From the NCBI GenBank assembly GCA_964600785.1, contig CAZRKH010000124.1:1-48937 (forward strand): a DNA stretch of 48,937 nucleotides. Reading direction: 5' to 3'. Under the pieces are notes generated by a model. It worked only from the letters and a program-made list of their open reading frames with translations. It was not told the origin of the DNA and ran no database searches. Below, piece after piece: positions 41,163 to 47,635 of this stretch (position 1 is its first letter; each line of letters begins with the position of its first letter). The position numbers and the translations under genes were made by a program. This stretch comes from M30B53 sp964600785. Its GTDB lineage: Bacteria; Planctomycetota; Planctomycetia; Pirellulales; UBA1268.

Positions 41163-42035
41163 TCACTTGGCGGACACCGTCCGGCTGACCGCGATCACGC
41201 GACCGGGAGCCTTCTTCGACGCCGAGGCGTCGGGCACCGGGGCGGCCGGAGCCATGGTCGGCTCGCCCGCCTCGTACACCCCCGCGCCGCAGGCCGGCTC
41301 GCAGCAGCCAGCACCGGCGTCACAGGCCGGCTCGCAGCAGCCCGTGCTGCAGCAAGAGTCGCAGCAGCTCCGGCGGCACTTCTTCGCGGCGTGGATCGCC
41401 CGGAGAAGGTCCAGAACCGGGGTGCCCCGCTTCTTGCAGCGCGGCTTCGAGCAGCAGCCAGCACCGGCGTCACAGGCCGGCTCGCAGCAGCCAGCACCGG
41501 CGTCGCAGGCCGGCTCGCAGCAGCCAGCACCGAACCCACAGGTGGGCTCGCCCGCACCGGCGTCACAGGCCGGCTCGCAGCAGCCAGCACCGAACCCGCA
41601 GGTCGGCTCGCAGCAGCCAGCACCGGCATCACAGGCCGGCTCGCAGCAGCTGTCGCAGCAGCTCTTGCAACCATGACGCTGCTTGCACTTCTCGAAGAGA
41701 CCACGCAGACCACCGAAGAGGTCATGCTTCTTGCACCGCTTCGAGCTGCAGCCGGTGCAGGACACACCAGCGTCGCAGGCGGGCTCACAGCAACCGGCAC
41801 CAGCCCCGCAGGCGGGCTCACAGCATCCGGCACCCGCGTCACAAGCGGGCTCGCAGCATCCGGCACCCGCGTCACAGGCGGGCTCGCAGCATCCGGCGGC
41901 AGCGTCGCAGCCGGGCTCACAGCAGGAAGTGCACCCATGGCCACCGACCATCCGGTCAAGAAGCTCGAAGCCATGGGACTGGGTACAAACGGTGACACCG
42001 AGAACCAGCGCACCGAGGAACAACATACGCTTCAT
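41163..42035 (-). CDS. secreted cysteine-rich protein with CCEP(A/T)C repeats
   Basis: A 290-residue exported protein, signal peptide about 1-22. By my count about 54 cysteines. The body is built from an 11-residue unit C-C-E-P-A-C-D-A-G-A-G: five copies, then a basic linker (R-C-K-K...K-C-K-x-R-x-x-C-K-S-C-C), five more copies plus one that lacks the C-C, then a second similar linker (R-C-K-K...K-K-C-R-R-S-C-C) and two last copies. The C-terminus is a proline/alanine/lysine tail. Strong AGGAGAT ribosome site 8 bases before ATG 42035 and a strong terminator point to high expression. Possible roles are metal binding or a disulfide-linked cell-surface layer; cross-linked cysteine-rich wall proteins are known in planctomycetes. 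Function unknown. Confidence 0.82.
   Translation of the reverse strand: MKRMLFLGALVLGVTVCTQSHGFELLDRMVGGHGCTSCCEPGCDAAAGCCEPACDAGAGCCEPACDAGAGCCEPACGAGAGCCEPACDAGVSCTGCSSKRCKKHDLFGGLRGLFEKCKQRHGCKSCCDSCCEPACDAGAGCCEPTCGFGAGCCEPACDAGAGEPTCGFGAGCCEPACDAGAGCCEPACDAGAGCCSKPRCKKRGTPVLDLLRAIHAAKKCRRSCCDSCCSTGCCEPACDAGAGCCEPACGAGVYEAGEPTMAPAAPVPDASASKKAPGRVIAVSRTVSAK
41281..41930. repeat. 33-bp coding repeats of the cysteine-rich protein
   Basis: Imperfect 33-base tandem units, for instance around caggccggctcgcagcagcc, form three blocks interrupted by two unique linker regions. They encode the 11-residue cysteine units and should be prone to copy-number change. Confidence 0.85.
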
Positions 42036-42462
42036 CGAGCCACATCTCCTTTACTTGTGGATCACGCGAGGTCTTAGGTCCCGTGTCGCGAGGCTGCCGC
42101 CCCGAGGCTTGATCCACGTACTTTCTGCGGCAGGCCTGTCGAGCCGTTCCGTGACTCGAAAATCTCAGGTTGCTGCCGCCCCCTTGGTTGCCCGACGGGC
42201 ACAGTGATGCCCCGGGGGACATGAGGGCTATCGGCGGCTTGGTGAAAGCGGCTTGAGCGAGCCCGAAGTATTTTTCATTTCAGGGTTTACGTGTTTGCGT
42301 GGGGCAAACCTTGCCGCCTGAATCGGATGCGCCGGCCGGAGCGGTTGACCCCGCGCATTCCTCACCGACACCTGCGGAGGTTCCGTTCAACCGGCAGAGT
42401 TTCAACCGGTCGTACCGGTCGCGGTGGTTTCTGAGGTTGAGGGCGACTCTGCCGACGGCTGC
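42036..42462. other. 427-base intergenic region between divergent genes
   Basis: Upstream region for both the cysteine-rich gene (minus) and the B12-controlled operon (plus). I see a small GTTTGC/GCAAAC inverted repeat at 42293-42309 and an A/T-richer patch near 42270-42290, but no convincing promoter for the minus gene and no open frame with a start site and composition that I would trust. Confidence 0.5.
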
Positions 42463-42491
42463 TTGACAGGAGTTCTGAGCTTCTGGAGACT
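42463..42491 (+). promoter_or_regulatory. promoter of the cobalamin-riboswitch transcript
   Basis: A perfect TTGACA -35 box (42463-42468) lies 17 bases from GAGACT (42486-42491; a weak -10, three of six). The predicted start, about 42498, falls just before the 5' strand of riboswitch stem P1 at 42503, which is what a riboswitch leader needs. Confidence 0.5.
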
Positions 42492-42502
42492 GTCAGGCGA
42501 AT

Positions 42503-42721
42503 CCGGTGGCCGGAGTCTTGGTTCTGCACGACTCCGGCAAACAGGGAACTCCGGTGCGATTCCGGGACGGCCCCGCCGCTGTGACCAGGCGGCTCCCGCG
42601 GCTCGAGCGTTCGAGCGACGGGACACGGCCGGCTGCCTTCGAGCCATTGCGTTGGCCTCCGCAAGGGGGCACCGCGAGAAGGCTGCAGCCGACCGAGCCT
42701 GGGAGTCAGAAGACCTACCGG
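42503..42721 (+). ncRNA. cobalamin (B12) riboswitch
   Basis: All landmarks of the B12 element are present. P1 closes CCGGT (42503-42507) with ACCGG (42717-42721). A side hairpin CCGGAGTC/GACTCCGG (42510-42538) follows. The conserved core reads ACAGGGAA, CCGGTGCGATTCCGGGAC, GCCCCGCCGCTGT (about 42541-42581), with further stems through 42700. The 3' landmark GAGTCAGAAGACCTACCGG runs from 42703 to 42721. In known examples, binding of adenosyl- or other cobalamins represses the downstream gene by termination or by hiding the ribosome site. I see no terminator with a T run in the following 205 bases (42722-42926), so translational control or a longer platform is more likely. The controlled gene is the pseudopilin-like one at 42927. 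Confidence 0.95.
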
Positions 42722-42926
42722 AATTCGTGAGTCGGTCAACCTGCGAGGGCGGGAAGGCGGACACGGCCACGGTGGCGTCGATTCAACGCGACCGCGGACG
42801 GCCTGTTGCTATCTCGAGAAACGCTGCTGCGACGCACCTGTCGGGCCGGGCTTGAATCGACCTGCGACTCGTCGCGGTTGTGCGATCCCGATCCGTCTGC
42901 GGGTGGGCCGTGGGTGAGGGATGCAG

Positions 42927-43766
42927 ATGGCCCGGTCAGAGGATGGCCCGGCGGATCATGGGCCGGTGTCCGCCGCGGCGGGCCGCCGAGGTGGGATGAC
43001 CCTCGTGGAACTGCTCGTCGTGGTGGCGGTGGTCGCCGGCCTGGTGGCGTTGCTCCTGCCTGGGGTGCAGGCCGCCCGTGAGGCTGCCCGGCGGACCGTC
43101 TGCAGCAACAACCTCCGCACCATCGGCTGCGGCCTGCATGGCCATCTGCTCGCCCATGGTGCCTTTCCGGTCGGCTGCCTGGAGTGGAAGCCGGGCCGGG
43201 GCGGCAGGAAGCGGTGCCTCGCCTGGAGTTGCCGGATCCTGCCCTGGCTCGAGCAGGAGTCGCTCGCCGACCGGCTCGACCTCGAGCTGCCCTACGACGA
43301 TCCGGCCAATGCCGAGGCGGCCGCAACGCCGCTGGCGGTGTTTGTCTGCCCCTCGGCCGACCGTGCCGGGGAGAGCGTGGGGGGCTTGGGCCGCAGCGAC
43401 TACGGCGGCATCGCCGGTGAGCGGATCGCCTCGCCCAATTCGCCGATGAAGGGCCCGCTCGTCCACGACCGCCGCTACGCGGTGCGGGAAATTCCCGACG
43501 GGCTCTCCAAGACGCTCTTCGTCGGGGAGTGTGCAGGCGGCCGCTGGGACGACGGGCAGTGGATCAACGGCCGCAACCTCTTCGACCAGGCGTATGCCAT
43601 CAACCATCCCACCTGGGAAGACGAGCTCCGCAGCCTGCATGCCGGCGGCGGCGCCGTGGGGCTCTTCGGCTGCGGTGCGGTGCGGTTCCTCGATGAATCG
43701 ACCGACCTCGCCGTGCTCACCGCGATCTGCACCCGTGCCGGCGGAGAAACCGATCGGCCATGGTGA
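42927..43766 (+). CDS. DUF1559-type pseudopilin-like protein under B12 riboswitch
   Basis: A 279-residue protein with a type IV pilin-like leader: a hydrophilic start, then R-R-G-G|M-T-L-V-E-L-L-V-V (processing expected between G23 and M24) and one hydrophobic helix. The DUF1559/SBP_bac_10 body then follows: Q-A-A-R-E-A-A-R-R, C-S-N-N-L-R-T-I-G, a W-L-E-Q loop, C-P-S-A-D, G-x-S-x-Y-G-G (here S-D-Y-G-G-I), G-L-S-K-T-L-F-V-G-E, and a C-terminal H-A-G-G-G-A-V-G-L-F-G-C-G-A-V-R-F-L. Planctomycetes carry many such proteins, thought to be secreted via a type II-like route. I chose ATG 42927 (GAGG about 7 bases upstream) over ATG 42921, whose ribosome site would be too close. First gene after the riboswitch, 89 bases before the DUF4465 gene. 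Confidence 0.88.
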   Translation: MARSEDGPADHGPVSAAAGRRGGMTLVELLVVVAVVAGLVALLLPGVQAAREAARRTVCSNNLRTIGCGLHGHLLAHGAFPVGCLEWKPGRGGRKRCLAWSCRILPWLEQESLADRLDLELPYDDPANAEAAATPLAVFVCPSADRAGESVGGLGRSDYGGIAGERIASPNSPMKGPLVHDRRYAVREIPDGLSKTLFVGECAGGRWDDGQWINGRNLFDQAYAINHPTWEDELRSLHAGGGAVGLFGCGAVRFLDESTDLAVLTAICTRAGGETDRPW

Positions 43767-43769
43767 TCC

Positions 43770-43790
43770 GGGCTGCCTGCGAGGCAGCCC
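43770..43790 (+). promoter_or_regulatory. intercistronic hairpin
   Basis: GGGCTGCC and GGCAGCCC form a perfect eight-base stem with a five-base loop, four bases after the pseudopilin stop. No T run follows, so it is more likely an mRNA-stability or processing element than a terminator between the two genes of the B12 operon. Confidence 0.5.
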
Positions 43791-43854
43791 CGCAAACGAC
43801 CTCGAATGATTCCGACAACCCGCAACCGCGACCCGTAACGACAAGGAGATTTCC

Positions 43855-44712
43855 ATGTCACAACTGTCCCTGGCTTCCCCGCAGGCATCTGCTCGCGTCT
43901 TTTTTGCATTCCTGATCTGCCTGATGATCCTGTCGCTGGTAACGCCAGCCCCGGCGTTGGCCGGGACCCTGATCGTCGATTTCGAGGATACCGGCCTGGC
44001 TGCCGGCTCCTTTGACAATGGATCTGGCGGAGGTGGCGGCTTCACCTCCGGAGGCACGTTCTTCGGCAACAGCTTCACCGACTACGGCGGCGGCTTCGTG
44101 GCCTGGAACGGGTTTGCCCTCTCGAGTGTGAGCAATACCACCACGCCGGGATTCACCAACCAATACGCCGCGGCCACCGGTGGTGGCGTCGGTGGCTCGG
44201 GAACCTACGCGGTCGCCTATCCGGGCGCGGCAATGTTCATCGACCTGCCGGTGGGGGCGAGCCCGCAGTCGATCCGCGTCACCAACACCACCTACGCCCG
44301 GCTCGACATGCTCTCAGGCAGCGGGTTCTCCAAGCAGTTTGGCGGATCCGACGGCACGGACCCCGACTTCTTCTCGGTCACCTTCCGCGGTCGCGACGGG
44401 CTCGGCGGCACCGGCGAGGCGGTGGGGAGCCCGGTGGAGTTTCTCCTGGCCGACTACCGCTTTGCCGATTCGGCGAGCGACTTCATCGTCGACACCTGGC
44501 AGGAGGTCGATCTGACACCACTTGACGGGGCCGCCTCGATCGTGATGGAGTGGGCCTCGAGCGACGTGGGCGACTTTGGGATCAACACCCCGACCTACGC
44601 GGCGATCGACGACCTCACGCTGCTCACGACGGCCGTCCCGGAGCCCTCGACCAGCCTGCTGGTGCTGGTGGCCGCCGCGGCGATGGCCGGCCGGCTGCGA
44701 ATCCGTCAATGA
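43855..44712 (+). CDS. DUF4465 domain protein with PEP-CTERM anchor
   Basis: A 285-residue exported protein: signal peptide (1-36, ending A-L-A), then a glycine/serine-rich beta-type domain with the DUF4465 landmarks: W-N-G-F-A-L-S, T-P-G-F-T-N-Q-Y-A-A, V-T-N-T-T-Y-A, F-G-G-S-D-G-T-D-P-D-F-F, V-E-F-L-L-A-D-Y-R-F, W-Q-E-V-D-L-T and F-G-I-N-T-P-T-Y-A-A-I-D-D-L. The PEP-CTERM signal V-P-E-P-S plus hydrophobic segment and basic end occupies 261-285 and targets the protein to the exosortase route. Strong AAGGAGAT site 5 bases before ATG 43855. I recall DUF4465 genes in Bacteroidetes B12-uptake loci (a B12-binding BtuH), which fits the riboswitch upstream; that link is memory plus inference. Next gene overlaps by ATGA. 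Confidence 0.85.
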   Translation: MSQLSLASPQASARVFFAFLICLMILSLVTPAPALAGTLIVDFEDTGLAAGSFDNGSGGGGGFTSGGTFFGNSFTDYGGGFVAWNGFALSSVSNTTTPGFTNQYAAATGGGVGGSGTYAVAYPGAAMFIDLPVGASPQSIRVTNTTYARLDMLSGSGFSKQFGGSDGTDPDFFSVTFRGRDGLGGTGEAVGSPVEFLLADYRFADSASDFIVDTWQEVDLTPLDGAASIVMEWASSDVGDFGINTPTYAAIDDLTLLTTAVPEPSTSLLVLVAAAAMAGRLRIRQ

Positions 44713-45566
44713 GCCTCCCGTCGGGAAAGCCCGTTCGCGACATGGTGATCGCCCACAACGCCCGGGCCTGGGACAGCCTGGCGGGGGCGGGGGCGGCCTT
44801 GGCACGGCCGGCGGAAGACGCCGCCTTCGCCGACCCCCGCGGCTGGCTGGGCGGCGGCGGGCCGGATGGCAGGCCCTGGCTGCCCGAGCGGCTCGACGGC
44901 CTGGAGGTCCTCTGCCTGGCCGCCGGCGGGGGCAAGCACGGCCCGCTCTATGCCGCGGCGGGCGGTCGGGTGACGGTGCTCGACATCTCCCCGGCGATGC
45001 TTGCCCTCGACCGGCAGGTGGCCGCCGAGCGACGGATCGACTACGGGCTCGTACAGGGCTCGATGGACGATCTCTCGATGTTTCCCACGGGCCGCTTCGA
45101 TCTGGTGATTCACCCGGTGAGCAGTTGCTACCTGCCGGAGCTGTCGCGAGTCTTTGCGGAGGTGGCCAGGGTGACGCGGCCCGGCGGGCTCTACGTCAGC
45201 CAGCACAAAAGTCCCGCGAGCCTGCAGGCTGGAATCGAGCCGGGGCCGGGTGGTTTCTACGAGATTCGCCATCCACTTGCGGATGTCGCTGCCCACGGTG
45301 CGGGTGGTCCGCTGCCGCCGGTCCCGCCGGGCCGGCTGCGGGAGCGGGGCACCCTGGAATTCGTACACTCGCTCTCGGCACTTCTCGGGGGCATCTGCCG
45401 GGCCGGCTTCGCAATTGAAGATGTCTGCGAGCCCGACCACACCCGACCCGCCGCGTCCGCCGGCTCCTTCGCCCACCGGGCCGGCTTCCTGCCGCCCTAC
45501 CTGCGGATTCTCGCCCGCCGCGGCAGACGTGTTGCACAGTCTGTTGGCAGCCCGTGGACAACGTGA
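44709..45566 (+). CDS. class I SAM-dependent methyltransferase
   Basis: A 285-residue cytoplasmic protein of Rossmann type. Motif I is V-L-C-L-A-A-G-G-G-K-H-G, motif II ends V-T-V-L-D-I-S (acidic residue binding the ribose), the region R-F-D-L-V-I-H-P-V-S-S-C-Y-L-P is motif IV-like, and R-P-G-G-L-Y-V-S is motif VI. The substrate is unknown; the later part (residues 160-270) has no specific signature that I know. ATG at 44709 overlaps the stop of the PEP-CTERM gene (ATGA), so it is translated with it and falls under the same riboswitch-led transcript. It could methylate a cobamide-related or surface compound, but the sequence does not say which. Confidence 0.82.
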   Translation: MSLPSGKPVRDMVIAHNARAWDSLAGAGAALARPAEDAAFADPRGWLGGGGPDGRPWLPERLDGLEVLCLAAGGGKHGPLYAAAGGRVTVLDISPAMLALDRQVAAERRIDYGLVQGSMDDLSMFPTGRFDLVIHPVSSCYLPELSRVFAEVARVTRPGGLYVSQHKSPASLQAGIEPGPGGFYEIRHPLADVAAHGAGGPLPPVPPGRLRERGTLEFVHSLSALLGGICRAGFAIEDVCEPDHTRPAASAGSFAHRAGFLPPYLRILARRGRRVAQSVGSPWTT

Positions 45567-45587
45567 TCCGCCGCTGGACGCGGCAGC

Positions 45588-45621
45588 GAACCCCGAAAAA
45601 ACCTCGGCTTTTTTGGGGTTC
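45588..45621. terminator. bidirectional hairpin between convergent genes
   Basis: GAACCCC-G-AAAAAA pairs with TTTTTT-GGGGTTC around CCTCGGC, a 13-bp stem with one bulged base. It lies 22 bases after the methyltransferase stop and also downstream of the DUF1080 gene on the other strand, where a second stem (45641-45656) precedes it. The A- and T-tracts inside the stem suggest a shared terminator. Confidence 0.55.
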
Positions 45622-45688
45622 ACATTCGTGGGCTTTGGTCGCCCGCGTCCGCGGGCAGGGGGCCATGGAAGGCTTTTTCCACAGACAG

Positions 45689-46372
45689 TCAGGGAAGTCG
45701 CCGAACCCGCAGATCCTTGTAATGGATGACACTCTCGGGGTCGTGGGCCTGGATGGCGAAGGTGCCACTGGAGAGTTTTCGTCCCGGCATGCGGGCAGGC
45801 GGCTGCCAGTCCTCCGGCTCGGTCCAGTCGGTCGTGACCTCGCCGTTGATCTTCACGACCACATGTCTGCCGTCGACGATGATGTCGTAGTCGTACCACT
45901 GGCCGTCCTCGACCGGTGAGTCATCGAGCACGTCGGCCACGCCGTAAAGCCCGCCGGTCTTCTTGCGATCGCCGTGGGTCTGGTTGACCTGGCACTCGTA
46001 GCCCTTCGCCGGCCAGCCCGAATCCTGGTACTCGGTGTGGAAGTAGAGCCCGCTGTTGGCCCGGGGCATCGTCTTGACCTTGGCATGCCAGTGGAAGTTG
46101 GTGAACGTTTCGTCGTCGGGGTCTGCGGGGTCGCCGATCCAGAAGAGGTGGCATCGCGGGCCGTCGACCACCAGTTCGCCATCCTCCACGCGGAACGACT
46201 CGGGATGTTCCGGGTTGGCCTTCCAGCCGCCGAGGTCCTTGCCGTTGAACATCTCGATCCAGCCCTCGGCGATGGCCTCCTCGGCCACGGCGTCACTGCT
46301 GGCAAGCAGAAAGGTGAGCAGGAACAGGCAAGACAGACTCCGAAACAAGGGCGTCAACATCGGTCGTGGCAT
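45689..46372 (-). CDS. DUF1080 (3-keto-disaccharide hydrolase-like) secreted protein
   Basis: A 227-residue exported protein: signal peptide 1-31 (ending A-V-A), then the concanavalin-like DUF1080 fold. Typical segments are W-I-E-M-F-N-G-K-D-L-G-G-W-K, F-R-V-E-D-G-E-L-V-V, S-G-L-Y-F-H, W-P-A-K-G-Y-E-C-Q-V-N, G-G-L-Y-G-V, W-Y-D-Y-D-I-I-V-D-G-R-H-V-V-V-K-I-N-G and a closing I-Q-A-H-D-P-E-S. Members are abundant in planctomycetes; some cleave 3-keto-glycosides. Substrate here unknown. ATG at 46372 with GGAG nine bases upstream; a second ATG four codons later is possible. Separated by 145 bases from the crt-linked genes. Confidence 0.88.
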   Translation of the reverse strand: MPRPMLTPLFRSLSCLFLLTFLLASSDAVAEEAIAEGWIEMFNGKDLGGWKANPEHPESFRVEDGELVVDGPRCHLFWIGDPADPDDETFTNFHWHAKVKTMPRANSGLYFHTEYQDSGWPAKGYECQVNQTHGDRKKTGGLYGVADVLDDSPVEDGQWYDYDIIVDGRHVVVKINGEVTTDWTEPEDWQPPARMPGRKLSSGTFAIQAHDPESVIHYKDLRVRRLP

Positions 46373-46469
46373 GGCGGAGGCTCCAGGGGATAAGGGCAGC
46401 GCCGAATACTATCCCGGCGGAGGACCCCGATGCCAGCGGCTCTTTCCTTGCCATTCGGTGAATCGCCAC

Positions 46470-46500
46470 CGCTCGACCCGGTCAACGACCCGGTCGAGCG
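46470..46500 (-). terminator. stem-loop after the crt-linked genes
   Basis: CGCTCGACC and GGTCGAGCG pair perfectly over nine bases with a 13-base loop, just downstream of the small membrane protein. There is no T run, so it may act with Rho or only protect the mRNA end. Confidence 0.35.
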
Positions 46501-46517
46501 GGCCTCCGGGGTGCTCG

Positions 46518-46715
46518 TTACGGCAGCCTCATCCTGGCTGACGCGCGGTTGAAGGCGACCGCCAGCACCGCGGCGGCGCCGGCGTAGAGGAGCGGCGTCT
46601 GGCCGTAGGAGGCATCTTTTGGATTGATCATGACCAGCACGAACAGCGCTGCGGCCGTGATGCAGGTTAGCGACAGGCCGGTAAAGACCACGCTCCAGGC
46701 TTCCGATTTCATCAT
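46518..46715 (-). CDS. 65-residue membrane protein coupled to crtB
   Basis: A small protein with two hydrophobic helices (about 8-30 and 41-57) linked by a short polar loop N-P-K-D-A-S-Y-G-Q, and a basic C-terminus. It begins with M-M-K and overlaps the crtB stop as ATGA, so it is read from the same transcript. I do not recognise a family. It may be a membrane helper of the carotenoid enzymes, or unrelated. Confidence 0.6.
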   Translation of the reverse strand: MMKSEAWSVVFTGLSLTCITAAALFVLVMINPKDASYGQTPLLYAGAAAVLAVAFNRASARMRLP

Positions 46716-47635
46716 GAAACTCCGTGTTCGTGAAGCAGTTCTTCCGCGGTCTCGAGCGATCGGGCGGCCGCGTCGTCAAGCGGTCGCTGATTGATACCGA
46801 TCATAGGTTCGAGCAGCACGCGGGTGAACAGTCCGAGCTTCCCAGCCGTCGAGACCCGCACCCGCGTGTCGAGCACCCGGTAGCCCCGGCTTCTGGCGGC
46901 CGTCCCGATCGCGTGGTAGATCCGCGCCGCGGCGCGGACAGCCAGCCGGGAGCCGCGATGCAGAGCGTCGATGCCCGCCTCGCCGGCGGCGTAATAGCCG
47001 TCGGCGTCGGTGAGGATCCTCTGCACGCCCGCCCGCACCTGCCGTTCGTCGAGCGGCGTGCTGCCCGGCCGCAGCCCGCCGGTCCATGCCACCGGCAGGT
47101 AGCAGCGATTCCTCCGCCAGTCTTCCGCGACGTCGCGGGCGATGTTGGTCAGCTGCATGCCCATCCCCAGAGCGGCGGCATGCGGGAGATAGCGGCGATC
47201 CCGAAGGCCGAGGATCGGACACATCAAGACCCCGACCGCGCCGGCCACCCGGAAACAGTACCGCAGCAGATCGGTCTCGCTGAAGTCGGCAGCCGGCGTG
47301 AGATCCGACCGCATCCCCTCGAGCAGGGCGACCGCCGCCGCGAGCGGCAGTTCGTACCGGCCGACAAGCGTCGCCAGCCAGCGGCTCTCGCTCGCCGCCG
47401 GCTCCTCCCCGGCGGCGATGCGGCGGACGTCCGCCGTTGCCAGGTCGACAAAGGCTTCGGCCGCGGCCGGCGAGGCAGCCGCGTCGACCCCGTCATCGCA
47501 CCAGCGGCACCAGGCGTAGAGCCGCTCGACGTCACCCCGCGTCTCAGCGGGCAGCAGTCGGCTGGCGAACGAGAACGACCGGCTGTGCCGCCGGATCGAC
47601 TCCTCCGCGGCCGGGTCACTGCCTGCCGACGACAT
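46712..47635 (-). CDS. crtB: phytoene/squalene synthase family protein
   Basis: Condenses two geranylgeranyl diphosphates to phytoene, the first step of carotenoid synthesis, at the membrane surface. The 307-residue protein has both Asp-rich sites: Y-A-W-C-R-W-C-D-D-G-V-D (first, D-D-x-x-D type) and N-I-A-R-D-V-A-E-D-W-R-R-N-R-C-Y-L-P (second). A squalene synthase role is possible from these motifs alone, but the neighbouring crtI favours phytoene. ATG at 47635 overlaps the crtI stop by 20 bases. Normal length. Confidence 0.92.
   Translation of the reverse strand: MSSAGSDPAAEESIRRHSRSFSFASRLLPAETRGDVERLYAWCRWCDDGVDAAASPAAAEAFVDLATADVRRIAAGEEPAASESRWLATLVGRYELPLAAAVALLEGMRSDLTPAADFSETDLLRYCFRVAGAVGVLMCPILGLRDRRYLPHAAALGMGMQLTNIARDVAEDWRRNRCYLPVAWTGGLRPGSTPLDERQVRAGVQRILTDADGYYAAGEAGIDALHRGSRLAVRAAARIYHAIGTAARSRGYRVLDTRVRVSTAGKLGLFTRVLLEPMIGINQRPLDDAAARSLETAEELLHEHGVS

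Noticed and set aside
41281..41930. CRISPR-like array
   Set aside because: The regular repeats are 33-base coding units without unique spacers of constant size, inside an intact exported protein gene.
42293..42309. GTTTGC/GCAAAC inverted repeat as an operator
   Set aside because: Only six-base arms and no link to a promoter that I can define; too weak to call.
42362..42502. Riboswitch start placed further upstream using the TGACAG/CTGTCA pair
   Set aside because: That pair overlaps the proposed promoter (-35 TTGACA), and the P1 pairing CCGGT/ACCGG gives a natural 5' boundary at 42503.
42362..42770. Minus-strand frames of 122-125 codons across the riboswitch
   Set aside because: They lie antisense to a structured RNA with conserved core sequence; no coding motifs.
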